A DNA stretch of 64,000 nt from Prorocentrum cordatum (GCA_963575745.1 CAUYUJ010006557.1:635501-699500), one strand, 5' to 3'; numbered from the stretch's first letter, positions 52,146-63,234 are shown. Translations and numbers: made by a program. The notes: generated from the letters alone by a model not told the origin.

Positions 52146-53938
52146 GCAGTGAAAGCTGCCCCCGGGCCCCCGGGGGCCGAGACCGACGAGCAAAACAAAA
52201 GCCCGGTCGAACAGGACCCGCATCGTCGGAGATCCGGGACCCCCCTCGTCCGACCCGGCCTGGAGGAAAGAGAAGCGAGGGCCACGGCCAAGGAGGGGGA
52301 ACTGGGACGCACAGGTAAATAGACACAGATAACCAGATTCCCCATAGTTTCCCATATTTTCTGGGTTTCTGTCTTCCCCCCCACTTCCCAAATGTTCCCC
52401 ATATTCTCTGGGGAATCGACGATTCACTAATTGTGTCTGTGTGTTTCTTCCCCTCCTGAAAGACGGAACGCGGAACGTCGGCGTCGATCTTGGTCGCCGT
52501 CCACAGTGGTCAGCATCAATTCGTGGACCATCCTCACGGATCGGCGCTGGCCAGCATGGACCATGGTCAGAATCGGCGTCGACAATATCCCGCTACATCT
52601 TGGTCATGGTCCCCGCGTCTCTTCCCTCGGCAAATCCTCCCGACCCCCCCATCGTGTTGGCCTCGGAGCGGTTCATCTCGCCCTGGTTCGGGTGCCAACT
52701 GCCGCCGGCGCCGGCGGGGGCGGCCCCGTTGTCCTGGTGGCCCATGGAGGGCGCCAACCTCCTGAGGCACCGTCGGGCGCACTTATTGCGGGTCGCTGCC
52801 GTTGGCTCGGGCTCATCTTGAACGACAGCCACCCCTGCCGCGTTCGATACCACATCTCCGAGAACATGATGACTTCAACGGGCGTTTTTTTTGTGTTCGA
52901 TGTCAGCTCCCGGGGCGCCGTTTGCAGGCCATGGGGCCGTTAGAATTTCCTCAATCAGTGCTTGCACTGAAGGGGTCCTAGCGGAACTTGAAAAATTTGG
53001 CGAAAATGTCCCGTCGATTTGGGTGGCCAGCTGGGTTCCCGGGTTCCCGGTCGATCTCCTTATCGATCTCTTTATCGATCCCACGATGCATTATCGATCT
53101 CATCATCGATCTCCCTATTCATCTCAATCAATCGATGGGTTCTTCTCTGGTGTCATGGGTCTGGGCCGAAAACTGGCCCTGGGGAAGCGGTCGAGTCCTC
53201 CGTGGCCGCGGATTGAAGCAACTCTCACTGGCCGCTGTTCGGGCCTGCCGCTTGCGGTGATGGGCCCCGGGGCACCCCCCACCTCGCGCTCCTGCGCCCC
53301 GCGATGCGCGAACAACTTCGCGCTCTGGCGCCCTAACGCCGCCTCCCTAAAAAAGGGCAGCCGCTCTGACCCCGACCGCCAGGCGCGAAGCGCGGTCCTC
53401 TTTTCGCCCCCGCGGGTGGGCTGGGGACCCCGGGCGTCAGCGCAAGCGGCCGACGGAAACACTCGCCTTGCTCCAAAACCCCCGGCAGGCCAGGAAGAAG
53501 CGCCCCCAATAATTACGTCACCCGAGAGGCCACCCCGGCAGCTCACGGGAAAATTCTCCAGAGACCACGCGCGAATCCCCACGACCGAGCCAAGCCACAA
53601 CCACGCAGCGTTGCTGCCCCAGACGCGGCGTCAAGTGTTCCACTGCGACATTCTGGCTTTTGCGGCAGACCCGCTACCCTGCAACCAGACTAAGTCATCC
53701 ACATCCTGCTTCTGCCTTTTTCCTCGGCTCTTGCACTGAATGGGGATATAGGCAATCTTGAGATCCCTTCAGCTGTGCACGCTGTGCTCAATAAGGGGAC
53801 TCCGGAGCCTCTCCCGACTCTTCTCCCGCCTCCTTCTCCTTTTCCCGCCCGTGATCCATCCCCACGGGGCCTCAACGTGAGGATACATTGCGTGGCTCGT
53901 GGTAAGAAACGTCATACTTGCATCGTCTCAAGACATCA
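52146..53938. other. Unassigned DNA with an ATCGAT cluster
   Basis: TTATCGATC and CATCGATC words recur seven or so times at 53050-53140. Elsewhere no gene or repeat can be named, although 52300-53000 is repeat-poor and open on both strands. Confidence 0.4.
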
Positions 53939-54034
53939 TCAACACATTGGCGCTCGAAGACGATGCTCACGGAACGCTACATTGGCGTTCCAGAACCAGA
54001 ACCAGTGCTTGTCTGGACTACCACACACATTGCA
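53939..54034 (-). CDS. Possible 3' exon, Cys/His-rich
   Basis: On the minus strand a 31-codon frame starts right after an acceptor-like CTCTGCAG and encodes CNVCGSPDKHWFWFWNAN, ending in Cys and a stop at 53941-53939. The CxxC...H arrangement suggests a small metal-binding knuckle but lacks a complete standard motif. It lies 155 bp downstream, in the same strand sense, of the NPSAFV exon, so the two could be consecutive exons of one gene. Speculative. Confidence 0.25.
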   Translation of the reverse strand, partial: CNVCGSPDKHWFWFWNANVAFREHRLRAPMC

Positions 54035-54187
54035 CTGCAGAGTGAATGTGCCGTGGGATACAGCCGCGAGTGAAAGCAGCGCGGCGCACATAATGACAAC
54101 CTAATATTGGGACGTTGCAGCCGCATCTGCATCCAACTACAAACTATATGAACTTGGCAATAAACAAACACTGGAAATAATATGCAA

Positions 54188-54273
54188 TCAACATCCTTGT
54201 GACGAATGCCGATGGATTCCGCACCTCCGGCCCCAACGAGACCAAGACCTCGATGGCGGACTCCCGTGGTGCC
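54188..54273 (-). CDS. NPSAFVTR exon, copy 3 (partial gene)
   Basis: The minus strand encodes ESAIEVLVSLG then GPEVRNPSAFVTRML. It aligns with the 29.8 kb copy at 28 positions with conservative changes (IEVLVSLGPEV against MDVISAIGPAV). Upstream is a pyrimidine-rich stretch and CGGCAG, then GCACC: an AG|G acceptor at the same place as in copy 2. The similarity ends just after VTRML, consistent with an exon end. Nucleotide identity is clearly lower than peptide identity, indicating selection on protein. Function unknown. Confidence 0.6.
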
Positions 54274-54470
54274 TGCCGCAGGAAACAGGACAAAGACGGT
54301 GCAGACGAAGCAGACCGAAGAGGCCACGTACTGGCAACACCATGCCCTCTCCGAGCAGCCGCTCCTAACACCGAGACACATACGCTGCTCATAGGGAGGC
54401 ATAGCGAGCCATCAGGCGGCGTGAGGGTGAGGGAGAGGGATCGGGACAGGGATGAGGAAAGCGACTGTCA
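54274..54470. other. Unassigned DNA
   Basis: Upstream of the NPSAFV exon in minus-strand sense; no further exon recognised. Confidence 0.3.
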
Positions 54471-54625
54471 GAGCAAGAGAGGGGGGGGAGAACAACGAGG
54501 AGGAGGGGGGGGGAAGAAGCAGAGGGACGAGGAACGCAAGGGGGACACGGCGAACGAGGAGAGGGAGGAGGAGGAGGCGGAGGAGGAGGAGGAGGAGGAG
54601 GAGGAAGCAGGAGGAGAAGCAGGGG
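54471..54625. repeat. GGA-rich purine tract
   Basis: (GGA)n and G runs. Confidence 0.85.
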
Positions 54626-54785
54626 CAGGACGGGGAAATCGAGGAGGTGCCCGCCGCCCACGGAGCCTTTCGCAGTGCCCCCGCGGAGCGGTCGTCCAGG
54701 ATGTGCCGGGAGACGAGGAAATCCACCAGGGGGAACTCATCTTGGGGCCTGCGGCCCGCCCCAGCCCCCCCCCCCTCGGGGACCT
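54626..54785. other. Unassigned DNA
   Basis: Short unassigned segment between purine and pyrimidine tracts. Confidence 0.3.
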
Positions 54786-54866
54786 ACTGCCCTCCTCCTC
54801 CTCCTCGTCCTTGTCTTTGTCCTCGTCCTCCTCCTCCTCCTCCACCTCCTCCTCCTCCTCCCGCAG
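54786..54866. repeat. CCT microsatellite
   Basis: (CTC)n with TTGTC interruptions. Confidence 0.9.
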
Positions 54867-55079
54867 GATCCTGCAGGCCAGCCCGGGTCAGTGCAACCCT
54901 GGCTAACTATGCAGGATCCTTCAAGATGGGGCGCTCTGACTGACCCCCGTTTGCATTGACCCCCGTCTCAAGGCCCCCGACCCCCTCCGCCACCCGCCGA
55001 AGTCTCTCCGGGAGGCCAGGCAGAGGACGGCAAGTACAGCAACGTCCGACAGCTCCGATCATGGATCCTAGAGGAACCT

Positions 55080-55330
55080 CCTTCTCCTCCTCCTGGCATG
55101 CCGCATGGGATCATCCTCCTCGTCCCTCCTCCTGCTCCTCCCTCCTCCTCCTCCTCCTCCTCCTCCTCCTCCTCCTCCTCCTCCTCCTCTCCTCCTCCTG
55201 CTTCTCCTCCTCCTCCCCCTCCCTTCTCCCCTCCTCGTACCACCTCGTCCCTCCTCCTCCTCCTCCTCCCTCCTCCTCCTCCTCCTCGCGCGTGGGCTGT
55301 CCCCCTCCCTCCTCCTCCCTCATCTTCCCT
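55080..55330. repeat. CCT-rich pyrimidine tract
   Basis: (CCT)n in several runs over about 250 bp. Confidence 0.9.
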
Positions 55331-55845
55331 CCGCCCCTGGGCGTAGCATGGCGACGATCTCGCTCCTCACCCGTCCGCCTCGCGCAGCCCGCATGGCCAC
55401 CCGCCGGCCACGCCTGGAGGAGGCTCCCCTCTCTGCTCCTCGTGCCCCTCGACGCTCGAGGCTCAAGGCGCCTCTTTTTCTATAACAAGCGTGTTGTTTG
55501 TTTAACCACCGTCCTGTGTTGGGTCCTCTCTTAGAGTCAGCAGCGTCCTGCGTTCCTCTCCTCACCTCGCCTCCTCTTCCTCCTCATTATTAGGGAGCCC
55601 ACAAGGGACGTACGCGCCCAGCTATGTACATGAACACGGCCCCTCGATCCGCGAGACCGGCCGCGTTATACGAACATTTGCGCAATGCGGACTCTCGAAA
55701 CCAGCGTGGATTCATGTACATGTACGTCCTTCTTTCGCTCCTGAATTATCTTCCCTCCTCGCCCGCCTCCCTCCTCATGATCCTCGTCATCGACATCCTC
55801 GCGTGACCAGCTTCATCCCCATCAGCAATGACATCATCAGGAACA
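55331..55845. other. Unassigned DNA
   Basis: No gene recognised. Confidence 0.35.
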
Positions 55846-55850
55846 CCAGC

Positions 55851-55925
<75 letters not shown>
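55846..55925. repeat. CAA microsatellite
   Basis: About 26 near-perfect CAA units; poly-Asn, poly-Thr or poly-Gln in plus frames. Confidence 0.97.
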
Positions 55926-55926
<1 letters not shown>

Positions 55927-56917
55927 CTATTACCAGCATCCCCAGCCTTCAGTACCATCATGTTCCCACCTCCATCTCAAACCCACGGCCAGCTTCCAAG
56001 CAACTGCGGTCCCCGACCGCCTGCTACACTATGGGACGGGGGTGCGGACACACGCTTGGGGTGGGAGGGATCAACGACCAACTCACCCGCGCCACCGCCA
56101 CAAATGGCAGAAACCACCCCCACACACGGTGGACCCTCCCCAAGCAGCCACCACTCCCGTGATCTGGGTACCATACTCCTGCCTCGGCGGGGGAGGGTAC
56201 CAGTCATGGGATGGTGGCTGCTTAGGGGGGGGGATCCTCCTGTGCAGGAGGTGAGGCCCTTCTGCCATCTACCTTGGCGAGCGTGGCCAGTGCTGCCTCG
56301 CGCCACCACCGGGGGAGGGCCCACACCTCCCTCATGCTCGGTGGAAACCCCCAAAGCGGCCAAGAGGCCAACGTGCTGGGAACCCTACGCCAGCCTGCAG
56401 TCGAGGGATCCCGCCGTAGGCCTCTGGGACGCCTGTGGGGGTGTCCTATGGGCAGAGGAAGAGGCCCTTGGGCCCTTCCCCGCTGCGAGCGGCACCCCAC
56501 AGAGGGCCCCGCGGAATGATGTGCGCCCTTTTCAACCCGCACAGCACCTCCTTTTAACTCTGCCCCGCACCCTCGCCACCTTTACGCCGCCACCTCCTTT
56601 GGCAGTACAGCCTACGCTGACCTGCTTCTGCCCGCTTCGAGGCACCTCGCACCTTTCCCCCTGTCACCCAGCTGCCGCCACGCTACATCTGATACCGCAA
56701 TATCTCACCTCCACTCCGCGCCTCCCTCTTTCCCAAGACAAGTGAGGGCACCTCTGCGGAGGGGGACCCTAGGGCTGGGCACTGGCCCAGCGAGGCCAGG
56801 GAACCCAACAGGGAGGACCCTTCAACACGGGGCCCCACGGGGTCCCCACGCACCACACGCCGCCCACGCCACGCTGCCGCCTCAGATCTCCCCTTTTCCC
56901 CTCCCTCCCGATGTTCT
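55926..56917. other. Unassigned Pro-rich-composition DNA
   Basis: Open frames exist on both strands (one plus frame runs from the CAA tract to 56745), but none shows a recognisable domain. Confidence 0.35.
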
Positions 56918-58470
56918 GATTATCTGAGAGAGCGTGATCCACCGCCGCTTTACTGTGGAAAATTGCCAACCTTTTCCTCCGGAACCCGGGGGTCTCCCCC
57001 CCCGCCCTCCGAAAATCCCCCCCCCCCCCCCCCCCCCGCTGGAAACCCCCCCTCCCCCCCCCCCTCCCCCCCCGGCAAACCCCCCCCTCCCCTAACCCCC
57101 TCCCCCCCCCCCCTCCCCCTCGAAAGCCGGGGGGGTCACTACCGGTTCGAACCCCTCCCCCCCCCCCCCCCCTCCGGATCCGGAAAACTGGGGGGGCCAC
57201 TACCGGTTTAACCCCCCCCCCCCCCCCTACTCACCGCCAGCAAACGACTCCCGGTCCCCACCACCGTCCGCATCACATCCCCCACTGGTGTTCCCAGCAC
57301 CACTGTCCTCACCACCGCTGTCCCCACTGGTTCCACCACCGCCCCTACTGTCCCCACCAGTGGCCCCACCACTGTCGCACTGTCCCCGCTGTCCCCAGAA
57401 CTGTTCCCACCACGGTTCCACTCTCCCCACTGTCTCCACGGCCCCAACCACTGCCCGACTATCCCCACTGTCCCCACTGTCCCACTGACTCCTCCGCTGT
57501 CCCACTGAGCTGTCCCACTGTTCCCACCACTGTCCCCACTGTCCCCACCACTGTCCCCACTGTACCTCTGTCCCATTGTCCCACCGCCGTCCTCGCCACC
57601 GCCTTCACCACTGTCCCCACCACCATTGTACCCTCCACTGTCCCACTGTTTCCACCTCATTCCCATTGTCCCCACACCACTGTCCCCACCACCACCGTCA
57701 CCACCACTGTCCACTGTCCCCCCCTGTTCCCACCATTGTCCCCACCACTGTCCCCACCACTACCGTCCCCACTACTGTCCCACTCCCCACTGTTCCCACC
57801 ACTGTTCCCACCACGGTTCCACTCTCCCCACTGTCTCCACGAACCCAACCACTGCCTATCCCCACTGTCCCCACTGTCCCACTGACTCCTCCGCTGTCCC
57901 ACTGAGCTGTCCCACTGTTCCCACCACTGTCCCCACTGTCCCCACCACTGTCCCCACTGTACCTCTGTCCCATTTTCCCACCGCCGTCCTCGCCACCGCC
58001 TTCACCACTGTCCCCACCACCATTGTACCCTCCACTATCCCACTGTTTCCACCTCATTCCCACTGTCCTCACCACCACTGTCCCCACCACCACCGTCCCC
58101 ACCACTGTCCACTGTCCCCCCTGTTCCCACCATTGTCCCCACCACTGTCCCCACCACTACCGTCCCCACCACTGTCCCACTGTCCCACTGTCCCCACCAC
58201 TGTCCCGCTGTCCCCTCGCCACTGTCCCCACCAACACCGTCCCCACCACTGTCCGCACCCCCACTCGGTTTTCGAGGGGGGGGGGGGGGGGGGTTCGAAC
58301 CGGTAGTGACCCCCCCCCCTTTTCATGATGAACTGGGGGGGGGGGGAGGGGTTCGAACCGGTAGTGACCCCCCCCGGTTTTCCGGTGGGGGGGGGGGGGA
58401 GGGGTTCGAACCGGTAGTGACCCCCCCCGGTTTTCCGCCAGCAGCGGTAGAACACGCTCTTTCGATTATC
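56918..58470. repeat. 1.55-kb fold-back structure with poly-C arms
   Basis: The outer ends are inverted: GATTATCTGAGAGAGCGTG (56918) against the reverse complement of CACGCTCTTTCGATTATC (ending 58470), followed inward by ACCGCCGCT and ACCGCTGCT. Both arms then carry tandem copies of GTCACTACCGGTTCGAACCC flanked by runs of 7-16 C (two in the left arm near 57135 and 57195, three inverted in the right near 58289, 58353 and 58402). The core is ACCGGTTCGAACCGGT, a perfect 16-bp palindrome. The centre is a minisatellite listed next. No transposase. Confidence 0.8.
57230..58270. repeat. TGTCCCCACCAC minisatellite with 397-bp higher-order unit
   Basis: The short unit is roughly CTGTCCCCACCA (12 bp). 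A longer segment is duplicated: ACTGACTCCTCCGCTGTCCC at 57484 and 57881, CACGGTTCCACTCTCCCCAC at 57411 and 57812, and CCACCGCCGTCCTCGCCACC in both, giving about 397 bp. The two higher-order units differ at a few positions. Forms the loop of the fold-back structure. Confidence 0.9.
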
Positions 58471-58640
58471 TGGATCTGATCCTCTCTCCTTCTTCCCTCC
58501 CTCCTGTTCTGCGAAACTCCGGTCCCAAATGTTGTGTTTTCGTCTACTCCCCCAGGGGGTCCCGACCGGGCCTTCCTGGGGGAAGCGGCAACGTGTGCAG
58601 ACATTCATGCCGTGAGGAATGAGGAACGAGTACTGAGGAA
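58471..58640. other. Unassigned DNA
   Basis: No gene recognised. Confidence 0.35.
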
Positions 58641-58722
58641 TGAGGAATGAGGAGGAGGAGGAGGAGGAGGAGGAGGAGGAGGAGGAGGAGGGGGAGGAGG
58701 AGGAGGAGGAGGAGGAAGAGGG
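58641..58722. repeat. GGA microsatellite
   Basis: (GGA)n, about 26 units. Confidence 0.95.
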
Positions 58723-59573
58723 GCTGGCCACCCACCCTGGCCCCGCCCGAAGCCCCTACCCCTGGGCGAGCGCGAGCGGTCGCGCGCTGTCATCTCAGAT
58801 GACCTTGGGCCGTAGCCGCTGCGGTGGCGCAGCGCGGTGGCGCATAGGGCCCCCACCCCACCCCACAACCGGAGGGGGCGGCGAGAGTGTGCGCGCTCCC
58901 CGACGCGCACCCGGACACGCGACCCGGGCACGCGCGCGTCGTAAAAAATCTGTCCTGGCGTTCTCGGCCTCTACGGGTCGGCCACTCCGAAGGGTGCGGT
59001 CTGCCAAGGGGTGTGGTCCGCCACGCGCACCCGGGGGGGCGGGCGAGGACCTGGGCAGAGTTCTCCGCTGCGCCCCCGGGAGGCCCGACGGGGACCCCCA
59101 GCCCGGCGCGGCCGGGGAAGGCCCGACGTGGGGACCCCCAGCTCCAACGAGAAACCACACCATGACATAACCACATCCTCTGTAGTCGCCGAACAGAAGC
59201 CCTTTCCGGGCCCCAGGACAGTCAACAAACGACTCGGGCGGCAAAACCCGTCCAGGGGAAAGGGTCGGGACTACCGGGGACCCCACATTGAAAGAATCAA
59301 GACGCCGCATGGCTGGGCACGGGCGACCCTTGGCAGGAGGTACCTCTGGCGCGCGGCTTTCGGGGGCCGCGAGGGGTTCAGGTCCAGACGCGCAGGCCAA
59401 TGCTGGGGGGGGGCCTGCTCACGAGCGGCGAACGTGTCCATTATCAACGTCCTCGCGGTCTGGATTCCAGGGTGCGATCCCGCGGATACGCGGTCGCACG
59501 GATACGCTCCGCGCAGATCATCCGCGAAAAAATGCCGCCGTATCTGCGGGGTCATGGCCCAGGGGCCCAGAAA
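58723..59573. other. Unassigned GC-rich DNA
   Basis: Strongly GC-rich, open on both strands in several frames, no domain recognised. Confidence 0.35.
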
Positions 59574-59823
59574 CTAGAGGCCTCATGGATAGGGTCGGAG
59601 TAGATGGGGTCGCTGGATCACGCCGCATCACCGATGAATCGCCGACGCATCGCCGATGCGTTGGCGATGCATTGGCGATACATCGGCAACGTCGGCGGTG
59701 CATCGGCGACGTCGACGTGAAGCAAATCGGGCTCCACATCGAGCCGCATCGGCGATGCATCGGCGATGCGGCGCGATCCTCCCTCCGACCCCATCTACTC
59801 CGACCCCATCTAGGAGGCCTTGA
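59574..59823. mobile_element. Fold-back element F2, copy 2 (complete)
   Basis: Left CTAGAGGCCTCATGGATAGG then GTCGGAGTAGATGGGGTCG; right CGACCCCATCTACTCCGACC then CCATCTAGGAGGCCT. The interior is a ladder of GCATCGGCGATGC palindromes. Both arms exceed 35 bp, so this is the best copy of the family. Confidence 0.85.
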
Positions 59824-60162
59824 GGAACTTTTGGGCAGCGTGTCGCGGCGGCGGGCTCGGCGAACTCTGCGGGGTGGGAGACTCGCAGAGGCTCGAGACG
59901 TGGACGTCTGGGGACCGCGAAATGGATAGCGTGTCGCGCCGAAGCGGAGCGACACGCTATCCAAAGGCGCCCCTGCTGGATCCGACGTCCTCGGCGGCGG
60001 CACGGGGGCTGGCCGAAACCGCTCATGCAATGCGAGGCGTGGCTCGGTGGCCCTCGGAGTTTCACGCTGTACCACCCAGATTTTCGGTCGACCGCATCGC
60101 CTCGAGCACCACCGCCCATCAAGCACCCGCCGTCCACCATGCCTCATCTCAGAGGAGGAGAG
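59824..60162. other. Unassigned DNA with a perfect hairpin
   Basis: GGATAGCGTGTCGC and GCGACACGCTATCC form a perfect 14-bp stem with an 11-nt loop at 59924-59962. No T run follows, so it is not an obvious terminator. No gene recognised. Confidence 0.5.
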
Positions 60163-60305
60163 GGTGCCGATGCCGCTGCCCTTGCCACGATTTTTCGCCC
60201 TTTGGGGCCTCCTGGGAGGCCCTTGCCGCCACGGCTGGATTCGCCTCGAGAGTTTCGCCAGAGCGTACCACGGGAGAGTCCCGCCCGGAATGGCGGTCTC
60301 GGGAT
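60163..60305. mobile_element. Inverted-repeat element F5, copy 3 (reverse)
   Basis: GTGCCGATGCCGCTGCCC at one end; the interior TTCGCCCTTTGGGGCCTCCT then GCCACGGCTGGATTCGCCTC is the reverse complement of the 34.6 kb copy. The far end is poorly defined. Confidence 0.55.
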
Positions 60306-60409
60306 TTCTGACTTTCCTCACCACCGCTCCCTCCCTTCCTCCGTTCAGTGGGTGCTTGAACGCAGGAGGGTCAGCTCGCCCCGGGAGCGGGGGAAGAAGA
60401 AGAAGACAG

Positions 60410-60480
60410 ACACAGAGACAGGGGAGAGGAGGAGGCGGAGGAGGAGGAGGAGGAGGAGGGCGACGACGACGAGCAGGGCG
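60410..60480. repeat. GGA-rich purine tract
   Basis: (GGA)n then CGACGACGACG. Confidence 0.85.
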
Positions 60481-60830
60481 GCGGGGAGACGCAAGGGCTC
60501 TCCGCAAGCCGAAGAGGCCTCCGGGCGAAGGGCAGGCACTGCCCGGGGGGGCAGGTGCTCGCTCCGTCGAGGGAGCCTCGGGCCCGCAGAGGCCCCCTGT
60601 CGGAGTGACCCTTCGCTGGACTGCCCTCGGGTGCGGGCCCACATGTCTCGGGCGTTGGTAGAACTGGGTTTAGTGGAACCTGGTTCAGTGATCTGTACCG
60701 GGGGCGCCCCCCCGTCCCATTTCCACTAACCGGAACTGCCGTCACCCGAAAAAAACACAAGCTATAGCAAACCTGGTTCAGTGGTTCTGGCGAGTTCAAA
60801 AGCTCCAAGGCCCATGTGCGTATCCACGGC
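60481..60830. other. Unassigned DNA
   Basis: TGGTTCAGTG occurs at about 60682 and 60776, within AACCTGGTTCAGTGATC and AACCTGGTTCAGTGGTT, a 94-bp spaced direct repeat. No gene recognised. Confidence 0.4.
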
Positions 60831-60976
60831 CAGGGCTGACCCTAAACGGTGTTTTTCGTTTTCGTATCGTTTTCGCTTTCCCTCGCTTCTGTCTCGAATC
60901 CGCCTTTACCGCAAAACGAAGTCGAAACGAAAACGGCCTACGAAATCACAAAAAACACCGTTTAGGTCCGGCCCTG
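60831..60976. mobile_element. hAT-type MITE F6, copy 3
   Basis: Starts CAGGGCTGACCCTAAACGGT then GTTTTTCG; ends AAAAAACACCGTTTAGGTCC then GGCCCTG. Inverted termini of about 30 bp. The 8-bp flanks (TCCACGGC and GCCCACAG) do not match, so the flanks have decayed or rearranged. ATGTGCGTATCCACGGCC on the left recurs as ATGTACGTATCCACGGCC at about 61001-61018. Confidence 0.8.
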
Positions 60977-61229
60977 GCCCACAGGTCGTGGGGGGAACGC
61001 ATGTACGTATCCACGGCCTCGCGGGCGCGGCCCCTGGGCCCTGGGTGCGGGGCGATCTTTGTGCGGATGCTCGCGGGGGACGTATCCGAACGTTCGCGTA
61101 CCCGTGGACCGCGCCTCAGAATCCAAGTCGCGAGGGGGCGGGTACGGACATGTTCGCCGCTCGTGACACAGGTCATCGGCGAAGCACATGTCTTCCCATC
61201 GCGTTAGGCCGAAAACTTGTACAGACCCT
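60977..61229. other. Unassigned DNA
   Basis: No gene recognised. Confidence 0.35.
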
Positions 61230-61419
61230 TCCAAAAGGGGACCGAGTAGATGGGGTCAAAGGGTCGCACCGCATCGCCGATGCATCGTCGACGTCGACGA
61301 CGCATCGGCGGCGCCGGCGTGGAGAGAGTTGGGCTCCAGATCGAGTTGCATCGCCGATGCATCGGCGATGCGGCGCGATCGTCCGACACCATCTGATCGG
61401 AGCCCATGCGGGAGGCCTG
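61230..61419. mobile_element. Fold-back element F2, copy 3
   Basis: GAGTAGATGGGGTCAAAGGG, GCATCGCCGATGCATCGTCG, GCATCGCCGATGCATCGGCG, then CGCGATCGTCCGACACCATC and GGGAGGCCT. The arms have more mismatches than in copy 2. Confidence 0.75.
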
Positions 61420-61488
61420 AACCGCTACGCGGACTTCTCCACCACCTCCAAGTGCCTAGGACGGGCACGTGTACTTCGGCGGCGAGCC

Positions 61489-61660
61489 CGGGGGAAATGA
61501 GAGGGGGCGGGCCTTCTCGGAAGTCTCGACAGTCCACTGGCCTTCTCAGAAGTTTCCGAAGACTTTCTCGAAGGCCCAGAAAACCCTCAGAAGGCGCGAG
61601 GGCATCTGAGAAGCCCTGCCGTCTTCTGAGAAGGCCTCTCCCTTCTCTCTTCCCCCCCTC
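61489..61660. mobile_element. Fold-back element F3, copy 3
   Basis: Left CCGGGGGAAATGAGAGGGGG then CGGGCCTTCTCGGAAG; right CTTCTGAGAAGGCCTCTCCC then TTCTCTCTTCCCCCC. Internal TTCTCAGAAG and CATCTGAGAAG palindromes. Preceded by a CGGCGGCGAG word. Confidence 0.75.
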
Positions 61661-61712
61661 GCTTAACGCCGAGATTTTTGATTCCCTTCCAAAAACGAGT
61701 GTCGGCTCAGGC

Positions 61713-61858
61713 CCAGACCTCGACCCCCAAAGGTCTCAACCCATTCCCTGGGACCGGCTCGTCATCCCGAGTCGTGTCTTGACGGTCCCGGGGCCTGGCG
61801 AGGGTCTCCAGAGGCCGAAACTAGCGAAAAACCTCCGTCGTGATTTTCGCACACGCTC
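61713..61858. repeat. Dispersed repeat R1, copy 2
   Basis: Counterpart of 1772-1912: CTGGGACCGGCTCGTCATCC, GTCTTGACGGTCCCGGGG, AAAAACCTCCGTCGTGATTT. The following CGCCCGCATCG word is also found after copy 1 (about 1931), so the repeat may extend further. Confidence 0.7.
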
Positions 61859-62490
61859 CCCGCCGAGTACTGCGCACGCGCTCGTCAGCGATCTTTCCTC
61901 GCCCGCATCGGCCCAGCTGGCGCCGCGATGCGCCGCCAGCTGCGGCAGAGCACTGGCAGACCGCTGGTCGTCGCGCGCCGCCTCACTCCAGCTTCATTCC
62001 TGGCGGCGGGGTGCGGACGGGGAGGTTCACCATGGGGAAACGGGTCGACGACGAAGACGGCGACGACGACGACGACGACGACGTCGACGACGACGACGTG
62101 GGGGAAGGCCCCAAGGTCCAGGACCCGTTTCCCTCGGGACCCGTTTCCCCCATGCTAAGAGGAGGAGGAGGCAGGGATGGAAGCAAGGGGAGGCAAATGG
62201 AGATGGAGGAGAGATGAGAGAGGGCAGGGATGAGGAGGGCGCCCTGGAGGTAATGGAACGTCGCAGATAGCTTGCAAAATATCTTCGCCCTGTGCCCTCA
62301 TCACGCTTGCCGGCGGTGACGCTTTCTGGGCAGTACTCTTCGAGGAACTCTCGCGTGACCTCTGCCAAATCGTAGCGTCAGTGGTTTCCCCCCGACACAC
62401 TAAGCGGGGTTTGTGTTTTCTCTGCAGTCCCCACGTGCAGGAGCAATCCACACACACACACACCTCGTCGTCATCGTCCGTAGCATCACG
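61859..62490. other. Unassigned DNA with GAC triplet tract
   Basis: (GAC)n at about 62048-62098 encodes an Asp run on the plus strand after MGKRVDDEDG. No gene recognised otherwise. Confidence 0.4.
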
Positions 62491-62523
62491 TTCATCATCA
62501 TCATCATCTTCATCATCATCATC

Positions 62524-62582
<59 letters not shown>

Positions 62583-62587
62583 GATCC

Positions 62588-62618
<31 letters not shown>

Positions 62619-62889
62619 CATCCTCATCCTCATCATCATCATCATCACCATCATCACCATCACCATCATCCCATCATCATCAATCCAAACATCAACACGC
62701 GCGGGATTATTGTTCGTCACGTCCTGGGTGGGGCTCTTGTTTATTTCTAGACAACCCGCGTAGGAACCTGTTCTAATCCCGCCCTCACCCTCCTTCACCA
62801 CCACCCATCTCATAATCATCCATCTCCCACCATTCACCAACCACCACGACCACCACCATCATCATCATAATGGTAATCATAATAAGAAA

Positions 62890-62933
<44 letters not shown>

Positions 62934-63120
62934 GAATCATCAGCATCATCAGCATCATCATTGTCATCATCATCATCAGCATCATCATCAGTATTATCAT
63001 CATCATCATCATCGTCGTCGTCATGTTCATCATCATCAGCATCATCATCATCATCATCATCGCCATCGTCATCGTCATCGTCGTCATCATCATCATCATC
63101 ATCATCTAATCATCATCATC
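62491..63120. repeat. CAT trinucleotide arrays
   Basis: (CAT)n at 62493-62685 and 62850-63120, separated by about 160 bp of unique sequence containing a TCCACCACC-type stretch. Confidence 0.95.
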
Positions 63121-63234
63121 AGCAGTTCCATCGTCATCATCATATTTAAAGTCATCGTCATAACCATCACCATGGACACTCAGAATTGTCACCCACTATC
63201 GCCACTAGGACCCATCGTCACTCACAAATAGACA

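Noticed and set aside
55828-56745. 305-codon plus-strand frame starting in the CAA tract
   Set aside because: No domain or conserved motif, and alternative frames on both strands are equally open.
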